64,000 nucleotides of DNA. It comes from Marinobacter sp. ATCH36. GTDB taxonomy: Bacteria; Pseudomonadota; Gammaproteobacteria; Pseudomonadales; Oleiphilaceae. Of this stretch, positions 41,296 through 50,600 are shown one piece after another; the first letter of the stretch is position 1; each line of letters starts with the position of its first letter. The position numbers and the translations under genes were made by a program. A model generated the notes under the pieces. It searched no databases. It saw only the letters and a program-made list of their open reading frames with translations, and was not told the origin of the DNA. Location: NCBI RefSeq assembly GCF_023555055.1, contig NZ_JAMJPL010000008.1, positions 140,510-204,509 on the forward strand, written 5' to 3'.

Positions 41296-41897
41296 CCCAG
41301 CATCTCCTCGATTTTCTTCAGAGCGGGAACAGTCACAACGACCGTCTCGAAGGCAACCAGGCTAACCGGATCCAGACCAGCAATGTCACGCACGTCGACG
41401 TGCGGAATGTTGCGCGAGGCCAGATGCAGATTCTGCTCGACATTCTCGGAGAGAATCAGCGCGTTGGTCACACCGATGTCCTTCAGCTTGGCGCTAAACG
41501 CCTTGGTCTTGGGGCTGTCAACATTCATGTCGTCAACAACGACCAGACGCTCCTGGCGAACCAGCTCTGAAAAAATGGAGCGCATCGCTGCGCGGTACAT
41601 CTTGCGGTTAACTTTCTGCTCAAAGCCACGGGGCTTGGCAGCAAAGGTAACACCACCGGAGCGCCAGATCGGGCTGCGGATAGTACCGGCACGGGCACGA
41701 CCAGTGCCCTTCTGGCGCCATGGCTTCTTGCCACCACCAGCGACTTCGGAACGCGTCTTTTGAGCCTTGGTTCCCTGGCGGGCGCCTGCCATATAAGCAG
41801 TAACCACCTGGTGAACCAGCGACTCGTTAAAATCTTTGGCAAATGCAGCGTCGGAAACAGAGATTCCCTGGCCGCTACCTGTAATTGTCAATTCCAT
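41292..41897 (-). CDS. rplD: 50S ribosomal protein L4
   Basis: The 201-residue tunnel protein; in E. coli also the autogenous repressor of the S10 operon. The long basic loop is visible (GTKAQKTRSEVAGGGKKPWR, then GTGRARAGTIRSPIWRSGGV). It lies between rplC and rplW. The S10 leader predicted here is short, so L4 attenuation as in E. coli is doubtful. Confidence 0.98.
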   Translation of the reverse strand: MELTITGSGQGISVSDAAFAKDFNESLVHQVVTAYMAGARQGTKAQKTRSEVAGGGKKPWRQKGTGRARAGTIRSPIWRSGGVTFAAKPRGFEQKVNRKMYRAAMRSIFSELVRQERLVVVDDMNVDSPKTKAFSAKLKDIGVTNALILSENVEQNLHLASRNIPHVDVRDIAGLDPVSLVAFETVVVTVPALKKIEEMLG

Positions 41898-41908
41898 CGC
41901 ACCGCTCC

Positions 41909-42547
41909 TCAGGCTTTAACTGCAGGCTTGATGACAACATTTCCGCCGGTCGCGCCCGGAACGGCACCACGAATCAGCAGAAGGTTGCGCTCGGCGTCGA
42001 CACGGACGACTTGCAGGTTCTGCACGGTCACCTGCGCATTGCCCATCTGGCCCGCCATCTTTTTGCCCTTGAATACCTTGCCCGGAGTCTGGTTCTGACC
42101 GATAGAACCCGGAGCACGATGAGAAAGGGAGTTACCGTGTGTGGCGTCCTGCATGGAGAAGTTCCAGCGCTTAACACCGCCCTGGAAACCTTTACCCTTG
42201 GACTGACCAACAGCATCAACGACCTGACCATCTTCAAAGATAGAAGCGGTAATCTCACCGCCTGCAGTCAGCTCTTCGCCTTCACCGTCGGCGAGGCGGA
42301 ATTCCCACAGACCACGACCTGCCTCTACTCCGGCTTTCGCATAATGGCCCGCTTCGCTTTTGGTCACACGAGAGGAACGACGCTTTCCAACGGTTACCTG
42401 AACCGCACGATAGCCGTCGTTTTCAAGAGTTTTCAGTTGGGTAATGCGGTTGGGTTCAACCTCAATTACCGTCACGGGCAGCGCCTGCCCGTCTTCCGTA
42501 AAAATACGGGTCATACCGGCCTTACGACCGACAATTCCAATTGCCAT
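41909..42547 (-). CDS. rplC: 50S ribosomal protein L3
   Basis: The 212-residue protein near the peptidyl transferase centre. It starts MAIGIVGRKAGMTRIFTEDG and has the extended loop HRAPGSIGQNQTPGKVFKGK with the glutamine that is methylated in enteric bacteria (GQNQTPG). Second gene of the S10 operon, 73 bases after rpsJ. Confidence 0.98.
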   Translation of the reverse strand: MAIGIVGRKAGMTRIFTEDGQALPVTVIEVEPNRITQLKTLENDGYRAVQVTVGKRRSSRVTKSEAGHYAKAGVEAGRGLWEFRLADGEGEELTAGGEITASIFEDGQVVDAVGQSKGKGFQGGVKRWNFSMQDATHGNSLSHRAPGSIGQNQTPGKVFKGKKMAGQMGNAQVTVQNLQVVRVDAERNLLLIRGAVPGATGGNVVIKPAVKA

Positions 42548-42620
42548 GTTTCACCTCTTAAGTGTACGGGGCTCTCACCCTCTATGGCCTTATGACAGTT
42601 ACACAGACTAACGCAGAGCG

Positions 42621-42932
42621 TTAGCCGAGGCTGATCTGAACGTCTACACCTGCTGCCAGATCCAGCTTCATCAAAGCATCTACTGTCTTTTCCGTCGGCT
42701 CGACGATATCCAGCAGACGCTTGTGTGTACGAATCTCGTACTGATCGCGCGCGTCTTTGTTGACGTGCGGAGAAATCAGCACGGTGTACTTTTCCTTCCG
42801 CGTCGGCAGAGGGATTGGCCCACGCACTTGAGCGCCGGTCCGCTTTGCGGTATCGACAATCTCCTGCGTTGACTGGTCGATCAGGCGGTAATCAAACGCC
42901 TTCAACCGGATTCGAATTTTTTGGCTTTGCAT
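42621..42932 (-). CDS. rpsJ: 30S ribosomal protein S10 (NusE)
   Basis: A 103-residue 30S head protein that also joins NusB in antitermination and links NusG to the ribosome. Sequence [20 protein letters not shown] to [14 protein letters not shown] matches the family in length. The ATG at 42932 is chosen; the frame extends six codons further. First gene of the S10 operon, with a strong promoter about 60 bases upstream. Confidence 0.98.
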
Positions 42933-42994
42933 GATGCACCCAAACTCCACTCGTAGCAGCTACTAGTTAGCCGACCTTCAAAAAAAGGAGCCGC

Positions 42995-43023
42995 ATTGTA
43001 TGCATAATACCCAGCAGTGTCAA
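42995..43023 (-). promoter_or_regulatory. Sigma-70 promoter of the S10 operon
   Basis: On the minus strand, a perfect -35 TTGACA (43018-43023), a 17-base spacer and -10 TACAAT (42995-43000). The predicted start near 42988 leaves a leader of only about 55 bases before rpsJ. It sits between the tuf1 terminator and rpsJ. Confidence 0.88.
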
Positions 43024-43071
43024 CTGCGTTCAGCAGCGACTCCGCCAGGTCTGGTTGTGCGGCTGAAACAG

Positions 43072-43095
43072 AAAAAGGGGCTGAGTTTCAGCCCC
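43072..43095 (-). terminator. Rho-independent terminator of the str operon (after tuf1)
   Basis: The stem TCAGCCCC/GGGGCTGA-type dyad (43077-43095) with a 3-base loop is followed on the minus strand by five T residues (the A run 43072-43076). T residues also flank the other side. It lies just after tuf1 and before the S10 promoter. Confidence 0.9.
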
Positions 43096-43120
43096 TTTTT
43101 CCTCAGACCATTCGAGTCAT

Positions 43121-44317
43121 TTACTCGATGATCTTTGAGACCACACCGGCACCAACGGTACGGCCACCTTCACGAATCGCGAAGCGCAGGCCATCTTCCA
43201 TGGCGATCGGGTTGATCAGGGTAACACTCATCTTCACGTTGTCACCCGGCATTACCATCTCCACACCTTCCGGCAGCTCACAGGAACCTGTGACGTCGGT
43301 GGTACGGAAGTAGAACTGCGGGCGGTAGCCCTTGAAGAACGGCGTATGACGACCACCTTCTTCTTTGCTCAGTATGTAAACTTCGCACTCGAACTTGGTG
43401 TGCGGCTTGATCGAGCCCGGTACACACAGAACCTGACCACGCTCAACGTCGTCACGCTTGGTACCACGCAGCAGAACACCGACGTTCTCACCAGCACGGC
43501 CTTCGTCCAGCAACTTGCGGAACATCTCAACACCGGTACAAACGGTCTTGACGGTATCCTTGATACCGACGATTTCCACTTCGTCACCAACCTTGATGAT
43601 GCCACGCTCTACACGACCGGTCACAACGGTACCACGACCAGAGATGGAGAACACGTCCTCAATCGGCATCAGGAACGGCTGATCAACCGCACGCTCCGGC
43701 TCGGGCAGGTACTCGTCCAGGGCCTCTACCAGCTTCTTAACAGCCGTAGTACCCATTTCGTTGTCATCCTTGCCTTCCAGCGCCATCAGCGCGGAGCCAG
43801 TGATGATCGGTGTGTCGTCACCCGGGAAATCGTACTGCTCAAGCAGTTCACGAACTTCCATCTCGACCAGCTCAAGCAGCTCTTCGTCATCGACCATGTC
43901 CGCTTTGTTCAGGAACACAACGATGTACGGTACGCCAACCTGGCGGGACAGCAGGATGTGCTCGCGAGTCTGCGGCATGGGGCCGTCAGCTGCGGAGCAA
44001 ACCAGAATAGCACCGTCCATCTGCGCCGCACCTGTGATCATGTTCTTCACATAGTCAGCGTGGCCCGGGCAGTCTACGTGGGCGTAATGACGGTTCGGGG
44101 AATCATACTCAACGTGAGACGTTGCGATCGTGATACCACGAGCCTTCTCTTCCGGCGCGTTATCGATAGAATCGAATGCACTGGCACTGCCAGTTCCCCA
44201 CACTTCGTGACACACACGAGTCAGTGCGGCTGTCAGAGTGGTCTTGCCATGGTCTACGTGACCAATGGTGCCCACGTTCAAGTGCGGCTTGTTACGCTCA
44301 AATTTTGCTTTAGACAC
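43121..44317 (-). CDS. tuf: Elongation factor Tu, copy 1 (GTG start)
   Basis: A 398-residue GTPase delivering aminoacyl-tRNA to the ribosome. GTPase motifs: AHVDHGKT, DCPGHADYV and NKADMVDD; domains 2 and 3 end with GGRTVGAGVVSKIIE. The start codon is GTG at 44317-44315, preceded by AGGAAGAGG, whereas copy 2 uses ATG. Comparing the two copies by eye I found one difference, a silent Asp codon (base 43829 versus 60410). Last gene of the str operon after fusA. Confidence 0.99.
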   Translation of the reverse strand: MSKAKFERNKPHLNVGTIGHVDHGKTTLTAALTRVCHEVWGTGSASAFDSIDNAPEEKARGITIATSHVEYDSPNRHYAHVDCPGHADYVKNMITGAAQMDGAILVCSAADGPMPQTREHILLSRQVGVPYIVVFLNKADMVDDEELLELVEMEVRELLEQYDFPGDDTPIITGSALMALEGKDDNEMGTTAVKKLVEALDEYLPEPERAVDQPFLMPIEDVFSISGRGTVVTGRVERGIIKVGDEVEIVGIKDTVKTVCTGVEMFRKLLDEGRAGENVGVLLRGTKRDDVERGQVLCVPGSIKPHTKFECEVYILSKEEGGRHTPFFKGYRPQFYFRTTDVTGSCELPEGVEMVMPGDNVKMSVTLINPIAMEDGLRFAIREGGRTVGAGVVSKIIE

Positions 44318-44352
44318 GGTTACACCTCTTCCTGTTTCTTAAGTCCTGGGGA

Positions 44353-46458
44353 TCAACCCTTTTTAATGATCGCTTCGGCAATGTTCGAAGGAGCTTCCAT
44401 ATAGCGGGAGAACTCCATCGCATAAGACGCCCGACCCTGCGTTGCTGAACGCAGATCGGTGGCGTAACCGAACATCTCCGACAACGGAACTTCAGCGCGA
44501 ATTGTCTTACCCGCCGGGGTATCTTCCATACCCTGCACGAGCCCACGACGGCGGTTCAGGTCGCCTACAACGTCACCCATGTATTCTTCAGGGGTGGCAA
44601 CTTCAACTCTCATCAGCGGCTCAAGAAGTGCCGGACTGGCTTCAAGAGCGCCCTTCTTCATGGCCATCGAGCCGGCAACCTTGAACGCCATCTCGTTGGA
44701 GTCAACGTCGTGATAGGAACCATCGTACAGCGTGGCCTTGATCCGCAGCAGCGGATAACCCGCCAGACAACCATTCTGCATCTGCTCAGCGATACCCTGC
44801 TGAACCGCCGGGATGTATTCCTTGGGAACCACACCACCAACGATCTCGTTGACAAAAATGAAGTTTTCACCTTCTTCGTCATCCAGCGGCAGAGGCTCAA
44901 GCTTGATCTTGACGTGACCATACTGACCGCGACCACCAGACTGACGTACAAACTTGCCTTCCACATCAACCGGCTTGCGGATGCACTCACGATAAGCAAC
45001 CTGAGGCTTACCAATATTGGCCTCTACCTTGAACTCGCGACGCATACGGTCGACGATGATGTCCAGGTGAAGCTCACCCATACCGGAAATGATGGTCTGG
45101 CCTGACTCTTCGTCTGTACGGACCTGGAAAGAGGGGTCTTCCTGAGCCAGCTTGCCAAGCGCAACACCCATTTTCTCCTGGTCAGCTTTCGACTTCGGCT
45201 CGACCGCTACCGAAATAACCGGATCCGGGAATTCCATGCGCTCAAGAATAATCTTGTGGTTCTCGTCGCACAGGGTGTCACCAGTAGTGACACTCTTGAG
45301 GCCGATTGCCGCAGCGATGTCACCAGCAAGAACTTCCTTGATTTCCTGACGCTCTTTGGAGTGCATCTGAACCATGCGGCCGACACGCTCTTTCTTACTC
45401 TTTACGGAGTTGTAAACAGCGTTTCCGGACTCAAGCCTACCCGAGTAAACGCGGAAGAACGTCAACGTACCCACGAACGGGTCGGTCGCAATTTTAAATG
45501 CGAGTGCCGAGAACGGCGCATCATCGTCAGCCTGACGGGTTTCCTCGGTGCCATCCTCATCGACTTCACCGCGAATCGCCTTGACTTCGTCCGGCGCCGG
45601 CAGAAACTCAATGACGGAATCCAGAACTGCCTGAACACCCTTGTTCTTGAAGGCTGAACCGCAGGTCGCAACAACAATCTCGTTGGCCAGGGTGCGCATC
45701 CGAAGACCTTTCTTGATGTCCTCGATGTTGAGCTCGCCTTCTTCGAGGTAGCGTTCCATCAGCTCTTCATTGGCCTCGGCCGCCGCTTCCATCATTTCTT
45801 CGCGATACTTTGCGACTTCGTCTGCCATCTCGGCCGGAACGTCACGCTGGTCATAGGTTGCACCTGCATCATCTTCGTTCCAGTAAATCGCCTTGTTACG
45901 AATCAGGTCGATCACACCTGCGAACTGGTCTTCAGCACCAATCGGCAATTGAACCGGTACGCAGTTTGCGCCCAGACGCTTCTTGATCTGCTCTACGACT
46001 CGCAGGAAGTTCGCACCGGCACGGTCCATCTTGTTGACAAAGACAATGCGAGGCACTTCGTACTTGTTGGCCTGACGCCAAACAGTCTCGGACTGCGGCT
46101 CAACACCAGAGGAACCACAGAACACCACAACAGCACCGTCGAGCACACGCAATGAACGCTCTACCTCGATGGTAAAGTCAACGTGTCCCGGGGTATCGAT
46201 GATGTTGATACGGTGCTCAGGATACTGCTTGTCCATGCCCTGCCAGAAACAGGTTGTTGCAGCAGAAGTGATGGTGATGCCACGCTCCTGCTCCTGCTCC
46301 ATCCAGTCCATGGTAGCCGCACCATCGTGAACTTCACCGATCTTGTGGGAAATGCCTGTATAAAACAGGACCCGCTCGGTGGTCGTGGTTTTGCCCGCAT
46401 CAACGTGCGCACAAATACCAATGTTTCTGTATCTTTTAATCGGAGTCTTGCGTGCCAC
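44353..46458 (-). CDS. fusA: Elongation factor G
   Basis: The 701-residue translocation GTPase. It begins MARKTPIKRYRNIGICAHVD, with GTPase motifs AHVDAGKTTT, DTPGHVDFT and NKMDRAG, and domains II-V including the C-terminal GYATDLRSATQGRASYAMEF. It lies between rpsG (18-base gap) and tuf1 (35-base gap) in the str operon. Confidence 0.99.
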   Translation of the reverse strand: MARKTPIKRYRNIGICAHVDAGKTTTTERVLFYTGISHKIGEVHDGAATMDWMEQEQERGITITSAATTCFWQGMDKQYPEHRINIIDTPGHVDFTIEVERSLRVLDGAVVVFCGSSGVEPQSETVWRQANKYEVPRIVFVNKMDRAGANFLRVVEQIKKRLGANCVPVQLPIGAEDQFAGVIDLIRNKAIYWNEDDAGATYDQRDVPAEMADEVAKYREEMMEAAAEANEELMERYLEEGELNIEDIKKGLRMRTLANEIVVATCGSAFKNKGVQAVLDSVIEFLPAPDEVKAIRGEVDEDGTEETRQADDDAPFSALAFKIATDPFVGTLTFFRVYSGRLESGNAVYNSVKSKKERVGRMVQMHSKERQEIKEVLAGDIAAAIGLKSVTTGDTLCDENHKIILERMEFPDPVISVAVEPKSKADQEKMGVALGKLAQEDPSFQVRTDEESGQTIISGMGELHLDIIVDRMRREFKVEANIGKPQVAYRECIRKPVDVEGKFVRQSGGRGQYGHVKIKLEPLPLDDEEGENFIFVNEIVGGVVPKEYIPAVQQGIAEQMQNGCLAGYPLLRIKATLYDGSYHDVDSNEMAFKVAGSMAMKKGALEASPALLEPLMRVEVATPEEYMGDVVGDLNRRRGLVQGMEDTPAGKTIRAEVPLSEMFGYATDLRSATQGRASYAMEFSRYMEAPSNIAEAIIKKG

Positions 46459-46476
46459 TGTATAAACCTCGGCTGA

Positions 46477-46947
46477 TTAGAAACGGAAGTGAGAGAACGC
46501 CTTGTTGGCTTCTGCCATGCGATGAACGTCTTCGCGCTTCTTAACAGCGGAGCCTTTGCTATCAGCGGCATCCAGGATTTCACCTGCCAGACGCTGAGCC
46601 ATGGACTTTTCACCACGTTTCCGTGAATATTCTACGAGCCAGCGCATTGCCAGCGCGTTCTGACGGGAAGGCCTAACTTCAACAGGCACCTGGTAAGTAG
46701 CACCACCCACACGACGGGACTTGACCTCTACCATCGGCTGGATGTTCTCCAGGGCCTTCTCGAACATGTCGATCGGCTCTTCCTTTGATTTGTCGGCAAC
46801 GATATCGAGCGCGCCATAAACAATGCGCTCTGCAACAGCTTTCTTGCCACTTTCCATCACGTGATTGATGAACTTGGCCAGCCGTGCACTGCCGAATTTG
46901 GGATCCGGGATAATTTCCCGTTTTGCTGCAACTCTTCTTCTAGGCAT
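46477..46947 (-). CDS. rpsG: 30S ribosomal protein S7
   Basis: A 156-residue 30S head initiator protein, the str-operon translational repressor in E. coli. Sequence MPRRRVAAKREIIPDPKFGS, then VEVRPSRQNALAMRWLVEYS, to KANKAFSHFRF. The 113-base gap upstream to rpsL is where the S7 target lies in E. coli; I see no strong hairpin there. Confidence 0.98.
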   Translation of the reverse strand: MPRRRVAAKREIIPDPKFGSARLAKFINHVMESGKKAVAERIVYGALDIVADKSKEEPIDMFEKALENIQPMVEVKSRRVGGATYQVPVEVRPSRQNALAMRWLVEYSRKRGEKSMAQRLAGEILDAADSKGSAVKKREDVHRMAEANKAFSHFRF

Positions 46948-47060
46948 CGATAAGCCCTTATCTAATTAAAGGTCTTCAGGAACCCCTGAGATAGCATCAG
47001 CTACTCAGCCTTACTCTTACCGTTCTTCGTAGCAACGATAAAAGATACCCGCGTGGGACA

Positions 47061-47435
47061 TCAGGACTTGGGTCGTTTTGCACCGTACTTGGAGCGGCCC
47101 TGTTTACGGTTCTGTACACCCTGGGTGTCCAGCGTTCCGCGAACAGTGTGATAGCGCACACCCGGAAGGTCTTTAACGCGACCGCCACGGATCAGCACAA
47201 CACTGTGCTCCTGAAGGTTGTGACCTTCACCACCAATGTAAGAGGAAACCTCGTAACCGTTGGTCAGACGAACACGGCACACTTTACGCAGTGCTGAGTT
47301 CGGCTTCTTCGGCGTTGTGGTGTATACACGAGTACACACACCACGGCGCTGAGGACATGCCTGAAGAGCAGGAACGTCGCTCTTGGCTGCCTTGCGTTTA
47401 CGAGGCTTACGCACCAACTGATTAATCGTTGCCAT
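47061..47435 (-). CDS. rpsL: 30S ribosomal protein S12
   Basis: The 124-residue decoding-centre protein. The loop TPKKPNSALRKVCRVRLTNG and the GGRVKDLPGVRYHTVRG segment have wild-type lysines at the positions that give streptomycin resistance when changed. The ATG at 47435 matches the family length; the frame extends five codons. First gene of the str operon. Confidence 0.98.
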   Translation of the reverse strand: MATINQLVRKPRKRKAAKSDVPALQACPQRRGVCTRVYTTTPKKPNSALRKVCRVRLTNGYEVSSYIGGEGHNLQEHSVVLIRGGRVKDLPGVRYHTVRGTLDTQGVQNRKQGRSKYGAKRPKS

Positions 47436-47470
47436 GTAAGCAAACTCCAAAAAACCGTATCAATGAAACT

Positions 47471-47491
47471 TACCCCCGGCAGGCGGGGGTA
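47471..47491 (-). promoter_or_regulatory. Stable hairpin in the str operon leader
   Basis: A near-perfect dyad TACCCCC-N7-GGGGGTA lies between the predicted str start point (near 47501) and rpsL. It would form a G+C-rich hairpin near the 5' end of the mRNA. It lacks a following U tract, so a role in mRNA stability or protein binding is more likely than termination. Function is unknown. Confidence 0.5.
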
Positions 47492-47507
47492 AAATTTGAG
47501 GGTCGCA

Positions 47508-47536
47508 AGTGTAAGCCCACGCCCCCGAACAGTCAA
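47508..47536 (-). promoter_or_regulatory. Sigma-70 promoter of the str operon
   Basis: On the minus strand, -35 TTGACT (47531-47536), a 17-base spacer rich in G, and -10 TACACT (47508-47513). It lies between rpoC and rpsL. The predicted start is near 47501. Confidence 0.72.
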
Positions 47537-47556
47537 GATGACTGATCTCTTTTTAA

Positions 47557-47589
47557 CCACCCGCGGCGTACGTAACTACCGGCGGGTGG
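47557..47589 (-). other. Dyad after rpoC
   Basis: Eight-base arms CCACCCGC and GCGGGTGG enclose a 17-base loop starting 15 bases after rpoC. On the minus strand the stem is followed by TTAAAAA instead of a U tract, so it is at best a weak terminator. It lies just upstream of the str promoter. Confidence 0.4.
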
Positions 47590-47603
47590 CTTTGCCTGTC
47601 AGC

Positions 47604-50600
47604 TCAGCTTTCGCGGTTAAGCTCGGCGCTCAGGGCTTCTTCGACATCCGCCGCAGTAACACCCTGCTCTTCCAACTCACGCTTGCGCTTACGCTCTGCG
47701 TGGTACGCAAGGCCGGTACCCGCCGGAATCAGGCGACCAACCACTACGTTTTCCTTCAGGCCGCGGAGGTAATCCCGCTTGCCGGTGACGGCGCCTTCGG
47801 TAAGAACCCGCGTGGTTTCCTGGAACGATGCCGCAGAAATGAACGACTCCGTCGCCAGAGAGGCCTTGGTAATACCCAGCAGCAGACGATCGCACTTCGC
47901 TGGCTCCTTGTCGGCAGCCTCTGCTTTTTCGTTCTCTTCCATGAACTGGGTAATCTCGACCTGATCACCAGCCAGCAGGTTGGTATCTCCAGCGTCAGTA
48001 ATCTCGACCTTACGCAACATCTGACGAACAATGACTTCGATGTGCTTGTCGTTGATTACTACGCCCTGCAGGCGGTAGACGTCCTGGATTTCGTTGGTAA
48101 TGTACTTCGCCAACGCCACCACACCCAGCAGGCGCAGAATATCGTGGGGGTTGGACGGGCCATCAGAGATAACCTCACCCTTTTCGACCGTCTCACCCTC
48201 AAACACGTTCATCTGGCGATGCTTCGGGATCAGAACCTCATACGGATCTGCATCCTTCGGGGTAATAACCAGGCGCTTCTTGCCCTTGGTTTCCTTGCCG
48301 AACGAGACCACACCACTGACTTCCGCCAGGATGGACGACTCCTTCGGGCGACGGGCCTCGAACAGGTCGGCGACCCGCGGCAAGCCACCAGTGATATCCC
48401 GCGTTTTTGAGCTTTCCTGAGGGATACGTGCAACCACGTCGCCCAATTCAACCTTGGCGCCGTTGGCCATGGTGACCAGCGCATTGGCCGGCAGGAAGAA
48501 GATAGCGGTACCACCACCCGGCAGTTGAACCTCTTCGCCCTTGTCATCGACCAACTGGATAGCCGGGCGGATGTCCTTGCCAGCCGCCGGACGTTCCTTC
48601 GCGTCGATAACCTCCATGGTGGACAGGCCGGTCAATTCGTCAGTCTGGGTGCGGACAGTAATGCCCTGGTCCATATGTACGAACTTGGCGGTGCCTTCCG
48701 CTTCCGCAATGATCGGGTGTGTATGCGGATCCCACTTGGCAACCACGACGCCCGCTTCAACGGTATCACCGTGTTTAACGGACAGTACGGCACCGTAGGA
48801 CAGCTTATACCACTCGCGCTCACGGCCCTGGTCATCGGCGATGGCCAACGCAGAGGAACGTGAAACCACTACCTGTGAACCATCGCTTTTCTCGATGGAC
48901 TTCAGGTTATGCAAGCGAACCTTACCGCCATGCTTGACCTGAATATTGTCAACCGCAGATGCCCGGCTGGCTGCACCACCGATGTGGAACGTCCGCATGG
49001 TGAGCTGGGTTCCCGGCTCGCCGATGGACTGTGCCCCAATAACACCGACAGCCTCGCCTACGTTGACCTCGTGGCCACGGGCAAGATCCCGACCGTAGCA
49101 CTTGGAGCAGATACCGTGGCGAGTCTCACAAGTGATTGCTGAGCGAACCCAGACTTCATCCACACCAGCGCGCTCAAGCGATTCAACGGATTTCTCGTCC
49201 AGCAGAACGCCGGCCTCGACAACCGCGTTGTCCTTATCGGTGGGCGTGAACGCAGCGCGTGCAGTTACACGGCCAAGAACACGATCACCCAGCGGCACAA
49301 CCACGTCGCCACCTTCGATGTGCGGTGTCATCAGCAGGCCTTCCTCGGTTCCACAGTCTGTTTCTGTGACTACGAGGTCCTGGGACACATCGACCAGGCG
49401 GCGAGTCAGGTAACCGGAGTTCGCTGTCTTCAGGGCGGTATCCGCCAGACCCTTACGGGCACCGTGGGTGGAGATGAAGTACTGGAGTACGTTCAGACCT
49501 TCACGGAAGTTCGCGGTAATCGGGGTTTCAATGATCGAGCCATCCGGCTTCGCCATCAGACCACGCATACCCGCCAACTGACGGATCTGGGCGGGGGAGC
49601 CCCGGGCACCGGAGTCAGCCATCATGTAAACGGAGTTGAAGGACTCCTGCATGAGGTCCTCACCGTTCTCGCCCTTCACAGCCTTGCCGTCAGGACCGAT
49701 GACCTGTTCCTGGGAAAGCCGATCCATCATCGCCTTGGACACTTTGTCGTTGGCACGGGACCAGATATCGATGACCTTATTGTACTTCTCGCCCTGGGTC
49801 AGCAGACCGGACGCATACTGGGTCTCGATATCTTTCACTTCCTCGGAAGCGGCATCCACCAACTCGTACTTCTCCGGCGGAATCTCGAAATCGTTAAAGC
49901 CGATTGAGATACCGGAAACCGTTGCGTAGTGGTAACCCATATACATGAGCTGGTCGGCAAAGATAACAGTATCTTTCAGACCGGCGTCACGGTAACAGGT
50001 GTTAATCAGGTTGGAGATCGCCTTTTTGACCATCGGCTTGTTGACGATTTCATAGGACAAGCCTTCAGGCACAATATCAAACAGCAGAGCGCGGCCTACC
50101 GTGGTATCCACGATACGCATTTCTTCCACACGCTCGCCGTTATCATCATAGGTCACCTGCTTCACGCGAACTTTCACTATCGCCTGAAGATCAACCTTAC
50201 CAGCACCGTACGCACGATGTGCTTCTTTGACGTCTGCGAACACCATGCCTTCGCCGAGAGCACTCTTACGCTCCCGGGTCATGTAATACAGACCCAGAAC
50301 AACGTCCTGGGAAGGCACGATGATGGGCTCGCCGTTAGCCGGCGACAGCACGTTGTTGGTCGACATCATCAGCGCACGGGCTTCGAGCTGGGCTTCCAGG
50401 GTCAACGGTACGTGTACCGCCATCTGGTCACCGTCGAAGTCAGCGTTGTAGGCGGCACACACTAGCGGGTGCAGCTGGATCGCTTTGCCTTCGATCAGAA
50501 CCGGCTCGAACGCCTGAATACCTAGACGGTGCAGAGTCGGCGCGCGGTTCAGCATGATCGGATGCTCGCGGATGACTTCGTCCAGGATATCCCAGACCAC

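Noticed and set aside
43346..44404. 352-residue plus-strand open frame opposite tuf1, with a near-identical 347-residue frame opposite tuf2 (59927-60970)
   Set aside because: The repetition looks like conservation but is simply a result of the duplicated tuf sequence underneath.
47557..47589. Dyad after rpoC as a strong intrinsic terminator
   Set aside because: It has no U tract on the transcribed strand. I kept it only as a weak dyad.
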